Positions 1 through 12,300 of a DNA stretch of 64,000 bases are shown piece by piece. Under the pieces are notes generated by a model. It was not told the origin of the DNA. It made no database searches and worked only from the letters and a program-made list of their open reading frames with translations. Made by a program: the position numbers and the translations under genes. Source of the stretch: Trileptium ribeirensis. Its lineage: Eukaryota; Nematoda; Enoplea; Enoplida; Thoracostomopsidae. Where the stretch lies: contig JASANE010029202.1 of NCBI GenBank assembly GCA_030248225.1, forward strand, positions 1 to 64,000. The letters are read 5' to 3'. The first letter of the stretch is position 1. Each line of letters begins with the position of its first letter.

Positions 1-3000
1 GAGAGCCGTGTCTTTATATATATAAACATATTTAATGTGACAAAAATATGCATGGTCGACTAGCTATTTTCATTTGATATAGTATCAATAAATAGTCTTT
101 TTATCACATTGGTCAATTTTGGTCATACACGACATGTAACTCTATATTTTGTATCTGTAAACGCCGACAGGGAGAGCCGTGTCTTTATATATATAATCAT
201 ATTTAATGTGACAAAAATATGCATGGTCGACTAGCTATTTTCATTTGACAAGTATCAATAAATACTTTTTATAACACTGGTTAATTTTGGTCATACACGA
301 CATGTAACTCTATATTTTGTATCTGTAAACGCCGACAGGGAGAGCCGTGTCTTTATATATATAATCATATTTAATGTGACAAAAATATGCATGGTCGACT
401 AGCTATTTTCATTTGACAAGTATCAATAAATAGTCTTTTTATCACATTGGTCAATTTTGGTCATACACGACATGTAACTCTATATTTTGTATCTGTAAAC
501 ACCGACAGGGAGAGCCGTGTTACTATAATATAAAATATTAAGAAAAAAAGAGACAGATTAAAAAAAAAATTATCAACAATGAAACAGAAAACATATTATC
601 TGAAACGCCGACAGAAGCCCAAAAAAACAAAAACAAAAAACACACAGCATCAACAAACAAAAACACACACAACACACACACAACCAACACAAACGCCACA
701 TCTTTATATATAATAAACATATTTAATGTGACAAAAATATGCATGGTCGACTAGCTATTTTCATTTGATAAGTATCAATAAATAGTCTTTTTTATCACAT
801 TGGTCAATTTTGGTCATACACGACATGTAACTCCATATTTTGTATCTGTAAACGCCGACAGAGAGAGCCGTGTCTTTACATATATAAAATATTTTTAAAA
901 TATAATTGACAAAAATATGCATGTCACAGCTTTTTATTTACAAATCAATAAATCTTTTAATCAATTACACACACCTCAAACACCACGAGGGCATATATAA
1001 ACATATTTAATGTGACAAAAATATGCATGGTCGACTAGCTATTTTCATTTGACAAGTATCAATAAATAGTCTTTTTTATCACACTGGTCAATTTTGGTCA
1101 TACACGACATGTAACTCTATATTTTGTATCTGTAAACGCCGACAGGGAGAGCCGTGTCTTTATATATATAAACATATTTAATGTGACAAAAATATGCATG
1201 GTCGACTAGCTATTTTCATTTGACAAGTATCAATAAATAGTCTTTTTTATCACATTGGTCAATTTTGGTCATACACGACATGTAACTCCATATTTTGTAT
1301 CTGTAAACGCCGACAGGGAGAGCCGTGTCTTTATATATATAAACATATTTAATGTGACAAAAATATGCATGGTCGACTAGCTATTTTCATTTGATAAGTA
1401 TCAATAAATAGTCTTTTTTATCACATTGGTCAATTTGGATCATACACGACATGTAACTCTATATTTTGTATCTGTAAACGCCGACAGGGAGAGCCGTGTC
1501 TTTATATATATAAACATATTTAATGTGACAAAAATATGCATGGTCGACTAGCTATAATATTTAAGAACAACAAACCTTTCATTTTAAAAGTATCAATAAA
1601 TAGTCTTTTTATCACATTGGTCAATTTTGGTCATACACGACATGTAACTCTATATTTTGTATCTGTAAACGCCGACAGAGAGAGCCGTGTCTTTATATAT
1701 ATAAACATATTTAAACATATTTAATGTGACAAAAATATGCATGGTCGACTAGCTATTTTCATTTGATAAGTATCAATAAATAGTCTTTTTTATCACATTG
1801 GTCAATTTGGATCATACACGACATGTAACTCTATATTTTGTATCTGTAAACGCCGACAGGGAGAGCCGTGTCTTTATATATATAAACATATTTAATGTGA
1901 CAAAAATATGCATGGTCGACTAGCTATTTTCATTTGACAAGTATCAATAAATAGTCTTTTTATCACACTGGTTAATTTTGGTCATACACGACATGTAACT
2001 CTATATTTTGTATCTGTAAACGCCGACAGGGAGAGCCGTGTCTTTATATATATAAACATATTTAATGTGACAAAAATATGCATGGTCGACTAGCTATTTT
2101 CATTTGACAAGTATCAATAAATAGTCTTTTTTATCACATTGGTCAATTTTGGTCATACACGACATGTAACTCTATATTTTGTATCTGTAAACGCCGACAG
2201 GGAGAGCCGTGTCTTTATATATATAAACATATTTAATGTGACAAAAATATGCATGGTCGACTAGCTATTTTCATTTGACAAGTATCAATAAATAGTCTTT
2301 TTATCACATTGGTCAATTTTGGTCATACACGACATGTAACTCTATATTTTGTATCTGTAAACGCCGACAGGGAGAGCCGTGTCTTTATATATATAAACGT
2401 ATTTAATGTGACAAAAATATGCGTGGTCGACTAGCTATTTTCATTTGACAAGTATCAATAAATACTTTTTTATCACACTGGTTAATTTTGGTCATACACG
2501 ACATGTAACTCTATATTTTGTATCTGTAAACGCCGACAGGGAGAGCCGTGTCTTTATATATATAATCATATTTAATGTGACAAAAATATGCATGGTCGAC
2601 TAGCTATTTTCATTTGACAAGTATCAATAAATAGTCTTTTTATCACATTGGTCAATTTTGGTCATACACGACATGTAACTCTATATTTTGTATCTGTAAA
2701 CGCCGACAGGGAGAGCCGTGTCTTTATATATATAAACATATTTAATGTGACAAAAATATGCATGGTCGACTAGCTATTTTCATTTGACAAGTATCAATAA
2801 ATAGTCTTTTTTATCACATTGGTCAATTTTGGTCATACACGACATGTAACTCTATATTTTGTATCTGTAAACGCCGACAGGGAGAGCCGTGTCTTTATAT
2901 ATATAAACATATTTAATGTGACAAAAATATGCATGGTCGACTAGCTATTTTCATTTGACAAGTATCAATAAATAGTCTTTTTATCACATTGGTCAATTTG

Positions 3001-3679
3001 GATCATACACGACATGTAACTCTATATTTTGTATCTGTAAACGCCGACAGGGAGAGCCGTGTCTTTATATATATAAACATATTTAATGTGACAAAAATAT
3101 GCATGGTCGACTAGCTATTTTCATTTGACAAGTATCAATAAATAGTCTTTTTATCACATTGGTCAATTTTGGTCATACACGACATGTAACTCTATATTTT
3201 GTATCTGTAAACGCCGACAGGGAGAGCCGTGTCTTTATATATATAAACATATTTAATGTGACAAAAATATGCATGGTCGACTAGCTATTTTCATTTGACA
3301 AGTATCAATAAATAGTCTTTTTTATCACATTGGTCAATTTTGGTCATACACGACATGTAACTCTATATTTTGTATCTGTAAACGCCGACAGAGAGAGCCG
3401 TGTCTTTATATATATAAACATATTTAAACATATTTAATGTGACAAAAATATGCATGGTCGACTAGCTATTTTCATTTGACAAGTATCAATAAATAGTCTT
3501 TTTTATCACATTGGTCAATTTTGGTCATACACGACATGTAACTCTATATTTTGTATCTGTAAACGCCGACAGGGAGGGCCGTGTCTTTATATATAATCAT
3601 ATTTAATGTGACAAAAATATGCATGGTCGACTAGCTATTTTCATTTGATAAGTATCAATAAATAGTCTTTTTTATAAAA
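1..3679. repeat. ~170-bp satellite array, about 21 units
   Basis: Head-to-tail copies of a 168-171-bp unit. Each contains GAGAGCCGTGTC, a TATATATA run, AATATGCATGGTCGACTAGC and ends CTGTAAACGCCGACAG. Unit starts are seen at 1, 172, 340 and 510, and the array then resumes at about 697. Most copies differ by only a few substitutions. The GTCGAC in each unit is a SalI site. The array is cut by the left edge, so its full size is unknown. It ends abruptly near 3679 inside a unit. It is disturbed at 520-697, 890-990 and 1553-1590. The length of one nucleosome repeat fits centromeric or heterochromatic satellites, but the sequence alone does not show that role. Confidence 0.97.
520..697. other. A-rich interruption inside the satellite
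   Basis: The unit starting at 510 breaks off after about 10 bases. It is replaced by about 175 bases of A-rich and CA-rich sequence that is not part of the consensus. A short GCCGACAG piece near 605 shows that a scrap of satellite unit remains inside. The array then resumes in phase with the TTTATATATA segment. It may be an insertion or a patch of simple-sequence expansion. No inverted repeats or target duplication were seen. Confidence 0.6.
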
Positions 3680-3889
3680 AAAAGAAGCTTAAGTGTTCTT
3701 ATAATGTAACAGCAAGAATCTATAACAACATATTGATGTATAAGTGTGGGACAAGCCACATTCACATACTTTACACATATAAATTATTCAATCGTTTTTT
3801 GTTTCTCGAGTGATGTCGGGGGCACTCCAAGGGCATCTGTGTCGACTGCCCCCTAGGTTTCTTGGGGAGATGCTCCAGGTATCACGACA

Positions 3890-4084
3890 CTAGCATCCAA
3901 TGAGATAAGAACAAGAATAGTATCCACTGATCTTTTCTATTCTTGCTCTCACCACATTGTCTTTTGTTCGGCGTATTGACAGCTGATAGACTAACACAAT
4001 TCCGAGTGTGATAACCGATACTCCCAGAGAACCTAAGAAGGTACCCCAGAGATCTTCGGTGGGGTAAGCCAAAAACGACCACAT
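3890..4084 (-). CDS. Possible exon or small protein with one membrane segment (low confidence)
   Basis: An open frame on the minus strand starts at ATG 4084 (MWSFLAYPTED) and stops at 3890, giving about 64 residues. It contains one strongly hydrophobic stretch, GTFLGSLGVSVITLGIVLVY, followed by basic residues (RRTK, RARIEK), as in a single-pass membrane segment with a positive cytoplasmic flank. It sits about 200 bases from the satellite edge. A second frame is also open over the same bases, which weakens the case. No clear splice acceptor or Kozak context was found. It could be an exon of a minus-strand gene or a chance ORF. The family is not recognised. Confidence 0.2.
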   Translation of the reverse strand: MWSFLAYPTEDLWGTFLGSLGVSVITLGIVLVYQLSIRRTKDNVVRARIEKISGYYSCSYLIGC

Positions 4085-4090
4085 AATCAC

Positions 4091-7000
4091 ATATGGTAAA
4101 CTATGTGAGTATGACTGACTGTCATACTTTGTACCAATTTTTATTATGCACTCTTGTTAGTCCAACTGCGGTTTGATATTTGCGGACAACTGTGGCGATT
4201 TAGGTGACAAACGAATTTATTAAACGACTGTTCTGAATTGTACACTTATATTGAACAATTTTAGCTGCACTTACATAATGTTGAAAAAACATTTTCATTT
4301 TTTGTTTGCATCACCCGTTTCTCAATTTTTCCATTGACTCTGGACACCAAACACCTCTTAATGCAAAATATGCAGCTCTAGGCTTTTACTCAACCAGGTT
4401 AAAGAGTCAATTTTGTTCAGTTTTGAGGCAACTTTTGATATCGAAATATTTTAACTGATAGGTTATTACATCTTCATACCAATAATTTTTACGCTGGTTT
4501 CGAACTGTAGCCAAATATATTTGTTATCACTAAAAATTATAAGACGCAGAATTCCCGTCAAACAAAACTAACACGTAACACTAACATTTAACCGTACACC
4601 GGAGTAATACACGTTTAATGTTGCTTACACTGCAGCCTAAAACAAAATAATAAACTACCATGAACGATAAATACTTCGAAAACCGCTTGCTCCAGAAACA
4701 TAATGTAACTATTACTTAGAGCGCATAAAAAAGAGTATGGCAGCTCTCAGCACTTTTATGTAACCACTATTTAGATGACACGGGCGTTTTCTCTTATGCA
4801 CTTTTGCAATTACTAACTTACAATTAGGCGAAAATGTTTTCAAACATAGTGATAAAATGCAAAATAAACAAGAATATCAGTCCGAAGCTTTACTTTTTGG
4901 GACTTTTTCCCGAATAGTGCCAATTCGAATAGTGTCACCCAAAATCCTCATTTTTAAATATATATCACCGAATGAACAATAAATAAAACTTTGCGTACCG
5001 GAATGCTTGGTTCAACGGCAACGCTTGTCTGTTCGGGGTGTTCATAACTGCATAATGCGCCTGTAATAATTTTAATTCATGGCTTTAATCATTATTTTCT
5101 TACAGCGTTATCTGGATTTTTTTAAAATTCAGTAAAGTTAAAAATTGTTGAGAGTATACACTAGCAACTGGTACAGCTAAAGCAACTGTTTACATTATAC
5201 AGAAAACACAGCTGAGTTAGCATTCAAAAGAGACGTATTAGGTGCTGCGCTGAGGTCATTGTGTTTAACTCAGTTGCTCTTAAATACTAGTTAGCCAGAT
5301 CAAGGTGAAAAATACTTTCTCCACTATTTCGTAGGTATATCTTAAATGTCGGTATGAAATTAACGGTACATGCCTGTCACAGTACCTACATAAGCACGGC
5401 AAAAACTTGATCCAAATAGGGCCAGCCACTGCAAAGCTAATATAACAACGAGACATACACGAATATTGGTCTAAAATATTGCTGTTGGATATAGGTAATC
5501 TATTCTATATGTTGAAAGATGTTATGAGTATAACGATGACATATGAATCATAGGCTAGGTACGGCGATTATTATTTACACGAAATACCGCAATCATTCTC
5601 AAGCTAAAAAGGGTTATCGCCTAACTTTTAGGGCTTCAACTGCAATAACTCAGCTCACATGTACTATGAAAAATTTTATCATTTCACACCAGCCATTACC
5701 ATGTTATAGACGGAAACAAAAATGTTCAACTTCATTTTGTTCTAAAATCGTAAGCTCATTAATCATTATGCATGGAAAAGGTTTAAACGGGGACATACAA
5801 AATGATTTAAACTATATGAGCTGATATTTAACCACAATATATGGTGAAAACTTAGCGCGATAAAAAATTAATGGGCCGTAGGTGTTGTAATATAAGTCTA
5901 CATTTTGCAGTAACCAAGAAACAGGATGATCTCTCTTGAGCCGAAAAATTTACAACTACTGGTTTCTAATTTTGAACCTTGTTTGAAAACAGCATAGCGT
6001 TTACAAAATACGAATTAATATAACTGATTTTTTACTGATAATTGTTACTATTTTTTAGAATTGTTACTTTGAATAAAAATTTCTGTACTACACATTCATG
6101 GTGATTCATACATCTCCGATATTGTAGTATGCCAACAAGTTTAGCGGGAATACTTTAGAGATATAGTTTTCATTTTTATAAAATCATTTTAAGAAATCGA
6201 TTAATAATTTTTGCATTCAGTGATTCGAATAGTAGCGGAATAATCGGTTTAGAATCAAATGGTCTAAGCTTGATTTATTATATTATAAACATTTCGACAA
6301 GATTCCATAATTTATACAAACAAAAATTATAGCTGAAACTCTAAGTTACGGAGATTCAATAATATTTAAAAATCTTCCTGGAAATTTCAGGCAAAACACT
6401 CCATTAACGTGGTAGTGTAAATCTTTGTTTAACCGGTACAATTACGGACGGAAACAAAACAAATTTTTCATGAATCGCTTTCAAACAGTTCGCGAATAGC
6501 AACTGAACTACTGTTAATGTTTCACGAAAGATTGGCGAAATAATTGCTTTTATTTCTGCCTATAACTGTAATATTAAATTATAGCGGAGAAATAAAACAA
6601 ATGCTTAAAAGTCGCGTGTGTTACAACGACAAACAGAGGAGCATACGCCAAAATAATAACATTTGACATGTTTTGAAAAGTTATTAGAAGACATATGACC
6701 AGAGAAAAACGACGTTTTAAACAAATCTCTCACCAAAAGTTCGATAGCCCATGGGTGTAATGCACTGAGACCCGTAAATCGGTTACGCATGTCACGCAGT
6801 AGTCGTACCAACACTTTAATGCTGAAACAGAATAAATGCAATCAACACTGTTAAGTATTACTATAATAAATGAATTCCGAGTCAGTATAATAAGTGAAAC
6901 GAGCGACGCGAAAAGTTCTTATTAGCCGTATAGCGGTGAAATTTGACAGTGTCTTTGAATTCTACAGGGTGATAGGATTAATTTTGACTGGCCGGATTGA

Positions 7001-7896
7001 TTCGTTTGATTGCCTTTTGGTTACGTGTAGAGCCCGATTCCAATATCTTCCGCACGAAAAAGTGGGGCCAAGATGTTCTGGTGAGGTCGCCAATGAATAA
7101 CGTTAGTTACTGCATCTCGACAACCGATGTAGATATCCGAATCAAATTGGACTAGTTTTCTGCAGCTAATAAGTTAGTATGCTGATGCTAATTATAACTG
7201 TGTACGCCTTTCTAAACTACATGTTAACCACTCAGGATTCACCACCTTGGCGATAAGACAAGCTATTAGGTAGTTACATACTTTAAATTTGCACCAGGTT
7301 GTCACAAAAGTTAACGTTTCTGTTTTTCATTTTTGTCGGTTCTACGTTATCAACCAGGGCTAACGTGTACCATAGTAATAGAAATAGTACACCATGCATT
7401 AACTAAAAGTCACACAGCTGGCACTCATGGCAAATTCCCCAGCAACAACGATAGCGTTAACGTAGCGGCAAATACCACTCAGTCATTAAAAAAATTTATA
7501 TTCTATTCTGCATATTACACTGTTGAAGACTAACTAAAGAAGCTAAAGCGTTGGGGCACATAATTTGAGCCCTTTATTACAATAAAAGCACCAGCCTTGA
7601 ATGCGATGCATTCTCCTCGAACCATCTCGCATGACGGATAGCAGACAAATGAGATTGCATTGTACGCGCATTTACTAAAACAACAGAATGACCTAGTTAT
7701 TAAATTGATCAATATGCAAAATATAAACACACTCGCACGATTTCCAGACTCGATCAGTTATTAACAAGATCCCATACAAGATTATCAATCAAAATCAGAA
7801 TGACTACAAAGTGTACCAATTTATGTAATAAAAAGTACTATGCGTCGCATATAATTTTTAAAAAAATTATTTTCTTTTCTAACTATTTTCCTGCAG
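4091..7896. other. AT-rich DNA with no supported gene
   Basis: About 3.8 kb of unique-looking AT-rich sequence. Open frames here (for example 5543-5824, + strand, 93 codons) are short and show no recognisable motif. The stretch ends in a strong splice-acceptor-like signal at 7880-7896: a CTAAC branch-point match, a pyrimidine tract and TGCAG. Confidence 0.6.
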
Positions 7897-8008
7897 TGCC
7901 AAAGGATGTCTGTGGGACCAACAGGAAAATTATTTGAATCGGGATAACCAACGTGATATTGACGACTCAAACATCGAAACCGATCATTTAAAGGAACTGC
8001 GGCACTGA
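7897..8008 (+). CDS. Candidate 3'-terminal coding exon, 36 residues
   Basis: The sequence CTAACTATTTTCCTGCAG (7879-7896) is close to an ideal animal splice acceptor, with branch point, pyrimidine tract and AG. Directly after it one frame stays open for 36 codons, to TGA at 8006-8008. The first base completes a codon from an upstream exon, so the entry phase is 2. The peptide begins AKGCLWDQQENYLNRD and ends ETDHLKELRH. It is acidic and polar, unlike the Phe/Lys/Asn-rich random translations nearby. The other two frames hit stops early. The entry phase differs from that of the 20421 exon, so the two cannot be alternative last exons spliced from one donor. The stop lies at a GTGGCGAGTAC motif that matches miniature-element ends elsewhere in the window, so the piece could also be element-derived. 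The family is not recognised. Confidence 0.4.
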
Positions 8009-8039
8009 TGGTGGCGAGTACAAATTCTGAAGTCAGTCT

Positions 8040-8460
8040 ACATTAGGTTCGTGCACCAAGATTGTTCTATTGTCAAAATCACGAATTGATTCGAGCAGAA
8101 ACTCGCGTTCACAGTTTTGTCACTGGTATTCGCATTTTAGTGAACTGCGATCTACGAAAGCAATTTGCCTTTGGCGCACATTTGTCCATTTCGAAAAACT
8201 TTTGTCCGAGTTCATCAAACGACATTCTGAATCACACAGCAATGTTCAAGGTGTATTTGTGTATTACAGCATGCGAGAAAAAAGGCGATTGGTAATCGCG
8301 TTTACATTTGTACGCGGTCAAGAAAAGCGATGCTAAATCATCGCAAAATAGTGATCACGAACAGCTCCTCCGCGTTTCTGCATCGCAAATAGTGTACGCA
8401 TACACAAGTGAGAATCGTGACTTGCTCGCGTACATCGATGTTACGGCTTGACGCAAGAAC
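8040..8460. repeat. Decayed dispersed repeat, copy 1
   Basis: This region aligns by eye with 52520-52850. Shared blocks include a TTTGYYCGMGTTCA segment followed by AACGAMATKCTGAATCAC, and later CTAAATC, CGCAAAATA, TTGATCR/GTGATCA and a final CATCGCAAAT/TATCGCAAAT. The two copies are perhaps 65-75% alike with indels. Overlapping open frames at 8062-8336 are not conserved between the copies, so they are not taken as genes. It is probably a non-autonomous element remnant. Confidence 0.5.
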
Positions 8461-8803
8461 AACCCGGTATACACACCTAAAATGGACTCACGCATAACTG
8501 ACGACCTGCTCAAAATTAAAGGAGACCAAACATAAAATTCAAGAAGCTTAAAGGTGCCATAATTGAATTCAAGGATATCTAAGAAAACACACCCTGAAAG
8601 AGAAATACGCTATTTGGAAGCTAACTACGTGGCTTAAAAGTAACCCTCAATAAACCATCGTAAATACTAACTAAACTGAATTGTGAACGCTTCAGGTAAT
8701 ACCACCAATCCACAGCGATGGGCTGTAAAATTTTTTTTACGTTTAACAATGAAACTTTATCAAATGCGACAACAGTTCTTCCCTAGGTTTTTTCTGGGTC
8801 CAA

Positions 8804-8823
8804 TCAGACCCAGAGATTTCCCG
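8804..8823. repeat. Short hairpin, 7-bp stem
   Basis: CTGGGTC and GACCCAG are separated by six bases. The same CAGACCC motif recurs at 9041-9058 and around 9064, so the local sequence is enriched in this word. Confidence 0.5.
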
Positions 8824-8871
8824 ATCAGACTCAATGTGATTTTGTCGCAAACTTTGATTTAAATCACGATT

Positions 8872-9372
8872 TTGACAAAGGTATCTAGCAAAATTTTTAA
8901 ATTCAATAATTTTCCCTTTTCCTTCATATTTTCCCCAGTTTTTCCTCGTAATTTAGGTCATGAATGCAAAAATTTTTCGCGCACCAAGAAACCTCTAATT
9001 ACTATCGTTGTTTGTTTATGTGTACACATTTTCACTGCTCCAGACCCAGTATACTGGGAATCAGACCCCGTCTGGTACCCAGTGTACATTTCGCAAAAAG
9101 CACTGGTTCTTCTGCTTCTCGACAGCAAGGTCCCTAAAACAGCGATATTGTCTACAATACACTTAAATTTATGCCCATTTCAAAAGAATTATAAAACGCT
9201 TCAAATCGTAGATAACATTAACATCATTTATAATTTCCCAAAATGCATGGCACAAGCTTGCGGTTTCCTCCAAAGCCATGTGAAACAAAGAAGCATCTTT
9301 CGTTTAAAACACCTGAAATACGGTACATTGTTTACCTCATCTAGTTTTGAGCTAAATTTCGAGTATTTTTGA
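8872..9372 (+). CDS. Unassigned open frame, 166 codons (doubtful)
   Basis: This is one of the longest uninterrupted frames in the window. The translation is rich in Phe, Leu, Lys and Asn, with one hydrophobic stretch (LITIVVCLCVHIF, about residues 42-54), and shows no recognisable domain. The initiating codon is not in a convincing context and no splice sites were found at its ends. It overlaps the CAGACCC-rich palindromic patch. In an AT-rich 64-kb window, frames of this size can arise by chance. I consider it more likely random than coding. Confidence 0.12.
   Translation: MTKVSSKIFKFNNFPFSFIFSPVFPRNLGHECKNFSRTKKPLITIVVCLCVHIFTAPDPVYWESDPVWYPVYISQKALVLLLLDSKVPKTAILSTIHLNLCPFQKNYKTLQIVDNINIIYNFPKCMAQACGFLQSHVKQRSIFRLKHLKYGTLFTSSSFELNFEYF
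9045..9058. repeat. 14-bp perfect palindrome
   Basis: CCCAGTATACTGGG is its own reverse complement. It is one of several copies of the CCCAG/CAGACCC word between 8800 and 9085. No function is evident. Confidence 0.6.
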
Positions 9373-12300
9373 GGAGATTTTATGTAATCTCTGCTTTCGC
9401 AGTATTCTGGCCTGCCGTACCTACATTCAGATTTGTGGTTTGCATTGAAATTAAATTCCTTGTTAATCAATATATATATAAGAAAAGCCACATACAATGA
9501 AGCGTCGGATCAAGCTTTTTGATGTTGACAGGCATCGTTGTGATCAATAAACGCACAACGGCTTGCGTGCCAGCTATTTCGCAACCGAAATCTTTTGGTA
9601 CATTTCCGAGGACTAAAACATCGTTATACTTGAACAACTGATGATGTCATGACACGGCTCGCCAGCCGTACGTTATATTAGGTTATAAATCACGAGTATC
9701 ATAACTTTATGAGTAAAACCGAAATCGTTAGTGGCCAGTCAGATTTAACAGAAGGCTATGTGTGATTATCGAAAGTTTCAAAATATTTAATTATTTCACG
9801 TGTAACAACCATAGACGAGTAATTTGGACAGATCAAGGTGTGTTTCTAAACTATGGTAATGTACACACAGGTGGCTATAAGGGTTACCTATTCCCCAGAC
9901 ATTTACGATATTTAGCAGCGCAAAATATATGAATCTCGGAGATTCATCGAATGGTTGAAATAATAATATATTTGTACGTGACCACATTACCTCACCGCGA
10001 TCACATTAATTTGTAAATGCAGGATTTCAAGCGCGCCACGTGTTACTAGTTAAGGATAGAGAGACGTTCTTATTCCGTCATAAAGGCGCCTATGTGCGCA
10101 CACAAAATCACTCAAATGGGCGTAAATTTATTAAGGCCTGAGTAAACTTAAGGTGACTCCATCAACCATTCTATTTTGTAATAAGCGATATCGAATGGCA
10201 ACCCCTGTTAAGAAAAAAAGCTGAATTTCATTCGGTTTTTAGCTAATCGGAAATTGGCAAAATCCAAATCTAAGTACCAGAAATTAATATACTTTGTGTT
10301 AAAACTAAATTTCGGCGTTTTCAATTGTATATATGTTGTAAAGGCACGCCGTGCTCATTACCGTACCTCAGTCTGTGGTCACCTCCGTGGTGAAAAAATG
10401 AAAAAAAACGTCGCCACGTATCTTTGCTTGTTGCTGTTGCGAACTATGGGTTCTCGATACCATCGATGAAACAGGACATGACAGAAGTGCAGTTCCTAAT
10501 TTTAATTACTTGTCGTCGCCATGTTCAGAAATTCAGATACCATACGGTGAAACCATCGTATTTATATATGCTGGAAAGTCCTAAAAGGGGATGGGCGCCT
10601 CATTATTTCAGCTGCTCACAATGGTCATGCGACGGGTAAATGTTCGCTTCACCGATATCAAATAATCCAGCACCTCCAGGTATTTTGAGGTGACTATACA
10701 AAATGGTTATAGCATAACTAAATAATGTATATATTTCACTTGTTCAAGACAAAATCCTAAGTAAAATGAAGAGTAAAATACGTATAAACGTATTTTCAGT
10801 ACGCAAATAAGAAATATGCAACGAAAACAGCGATACACATGTTGCAAACGACTGAAACATACTATAACATACAATTATAAGCCCTCAGAAAAATTTCGGC
10901 CCAGTGGAGACCAGGTATATAGGCGCGAAGCAAATGCTTTACTTTCAGATTACAAGGCTTGACGCGATCCAGCCTTTGTTCAGACTATATGAAAACAAAA
11001 TAGAAAAATAAAGAGGCTCGAGACCCATAGGCCCCACAGCTACGCCCTTGATTTCAAGTTTCATAAATGTCACAAGGTAAAAAATGAAAACCTAGGCTAA
11101 GCACAAAGCTTCGTAAATTAGCTATAGTATATGCTATCGTCGCCAAGGTTGACCACTGCAGTATTTTCATCGGTAATAAAACTGTGCAAAATTATTTTTA
11201 AAGTTTTCAAGCAGTCGACAATCTGAGTACTGCTGTTGGGGACTAGAAATAGAATCTTAGTCAAAGTATTACTAGCAAAAAGCTTGCACATGTTGGAGAG
11301 TACTCCTTGCAGCACAGGTTATGCGACTGACCTGACAGTTTGTCAAGCGAAAATCGTCAAGCTATTCAGTGCCATGATTTATAAATTACCTTCTCGTGGC
11401 TCGCTAGCTTTAATATCCTCGATCACTTTCTCCCCAAGCGCAGATACTGCTTCGACTGAAATAATGCTAATAACAGTTTGTTGTAGTGCATATATGTATT
11501 TTGAAATACGTGAAAAGTATAGGATGAAACATTGACTCATTAAGACGCAGGCACCTAAAAGTCTGTCAACCGCCTGACTTTTAATATTTTTCTGATCTTT
11601 TTTGATTAAATAATGTCTTGTTGTTGCCACTACCAGCTTTCGGGCACAACAACCTTTCTATTAAGGAAGTATCGTACATGGCTGACTGTAAACAAATTGT
11701 TGTTTGTTTTGAAATGTAATGTCCTATAAATATTGTGTTGTTGTACTGTTGTTATATACATATTTAGCAATATAATTAGTGTGTACATTGCAGTGTTAAT
11801 ATTGTTCTCAGTAATATGGTGCTAAATTTAGCGTCCAAGAGGCATCCATAGGGTTGATTGGCTGCATGTTTACGCGTGGTTTTGTTACCGTTAATAATAA
11901 ATTGCCATGCAGATACGTCTTGTGTTCATTTGCATGACCTTCAAAGTAGTTTAGAACGATTCTTTATTGAACCGTTTTAGGTAAAAAAATTTAAAAGCTT
12001 AAAATCATCACTTCAGGCAATACTTATATACATACACTAGACCATATGAATTCACACTTTAAAAAAATTGGAATCTCAGCGTAGATAAAGATTGGTCATA
12101 CCCAAATTAACTTGACATTCAGCTGATTTTTGAAGTAGTAACCACTTAAGCAAAACATTATGCACTTAGGACGTTTAACATTAAAATACCAGGCAGAAAT
12201 TTTTGCAATAATAAGTGTTCAATGTGATGAATCATCTGCCGCTTTTCAAGCTGGATTTGTTTCAATGTGTATGAACGGGATTTAAATGGAGTGAGACCGT

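Noticed and set aside
1..3679. CRISPR-like or coding interpretation of the 170-bp repeats
   Set aside because: There are no spacers. Units abut directly and are long, and the few open frames (for example 1536-1724) depend on unit variants.
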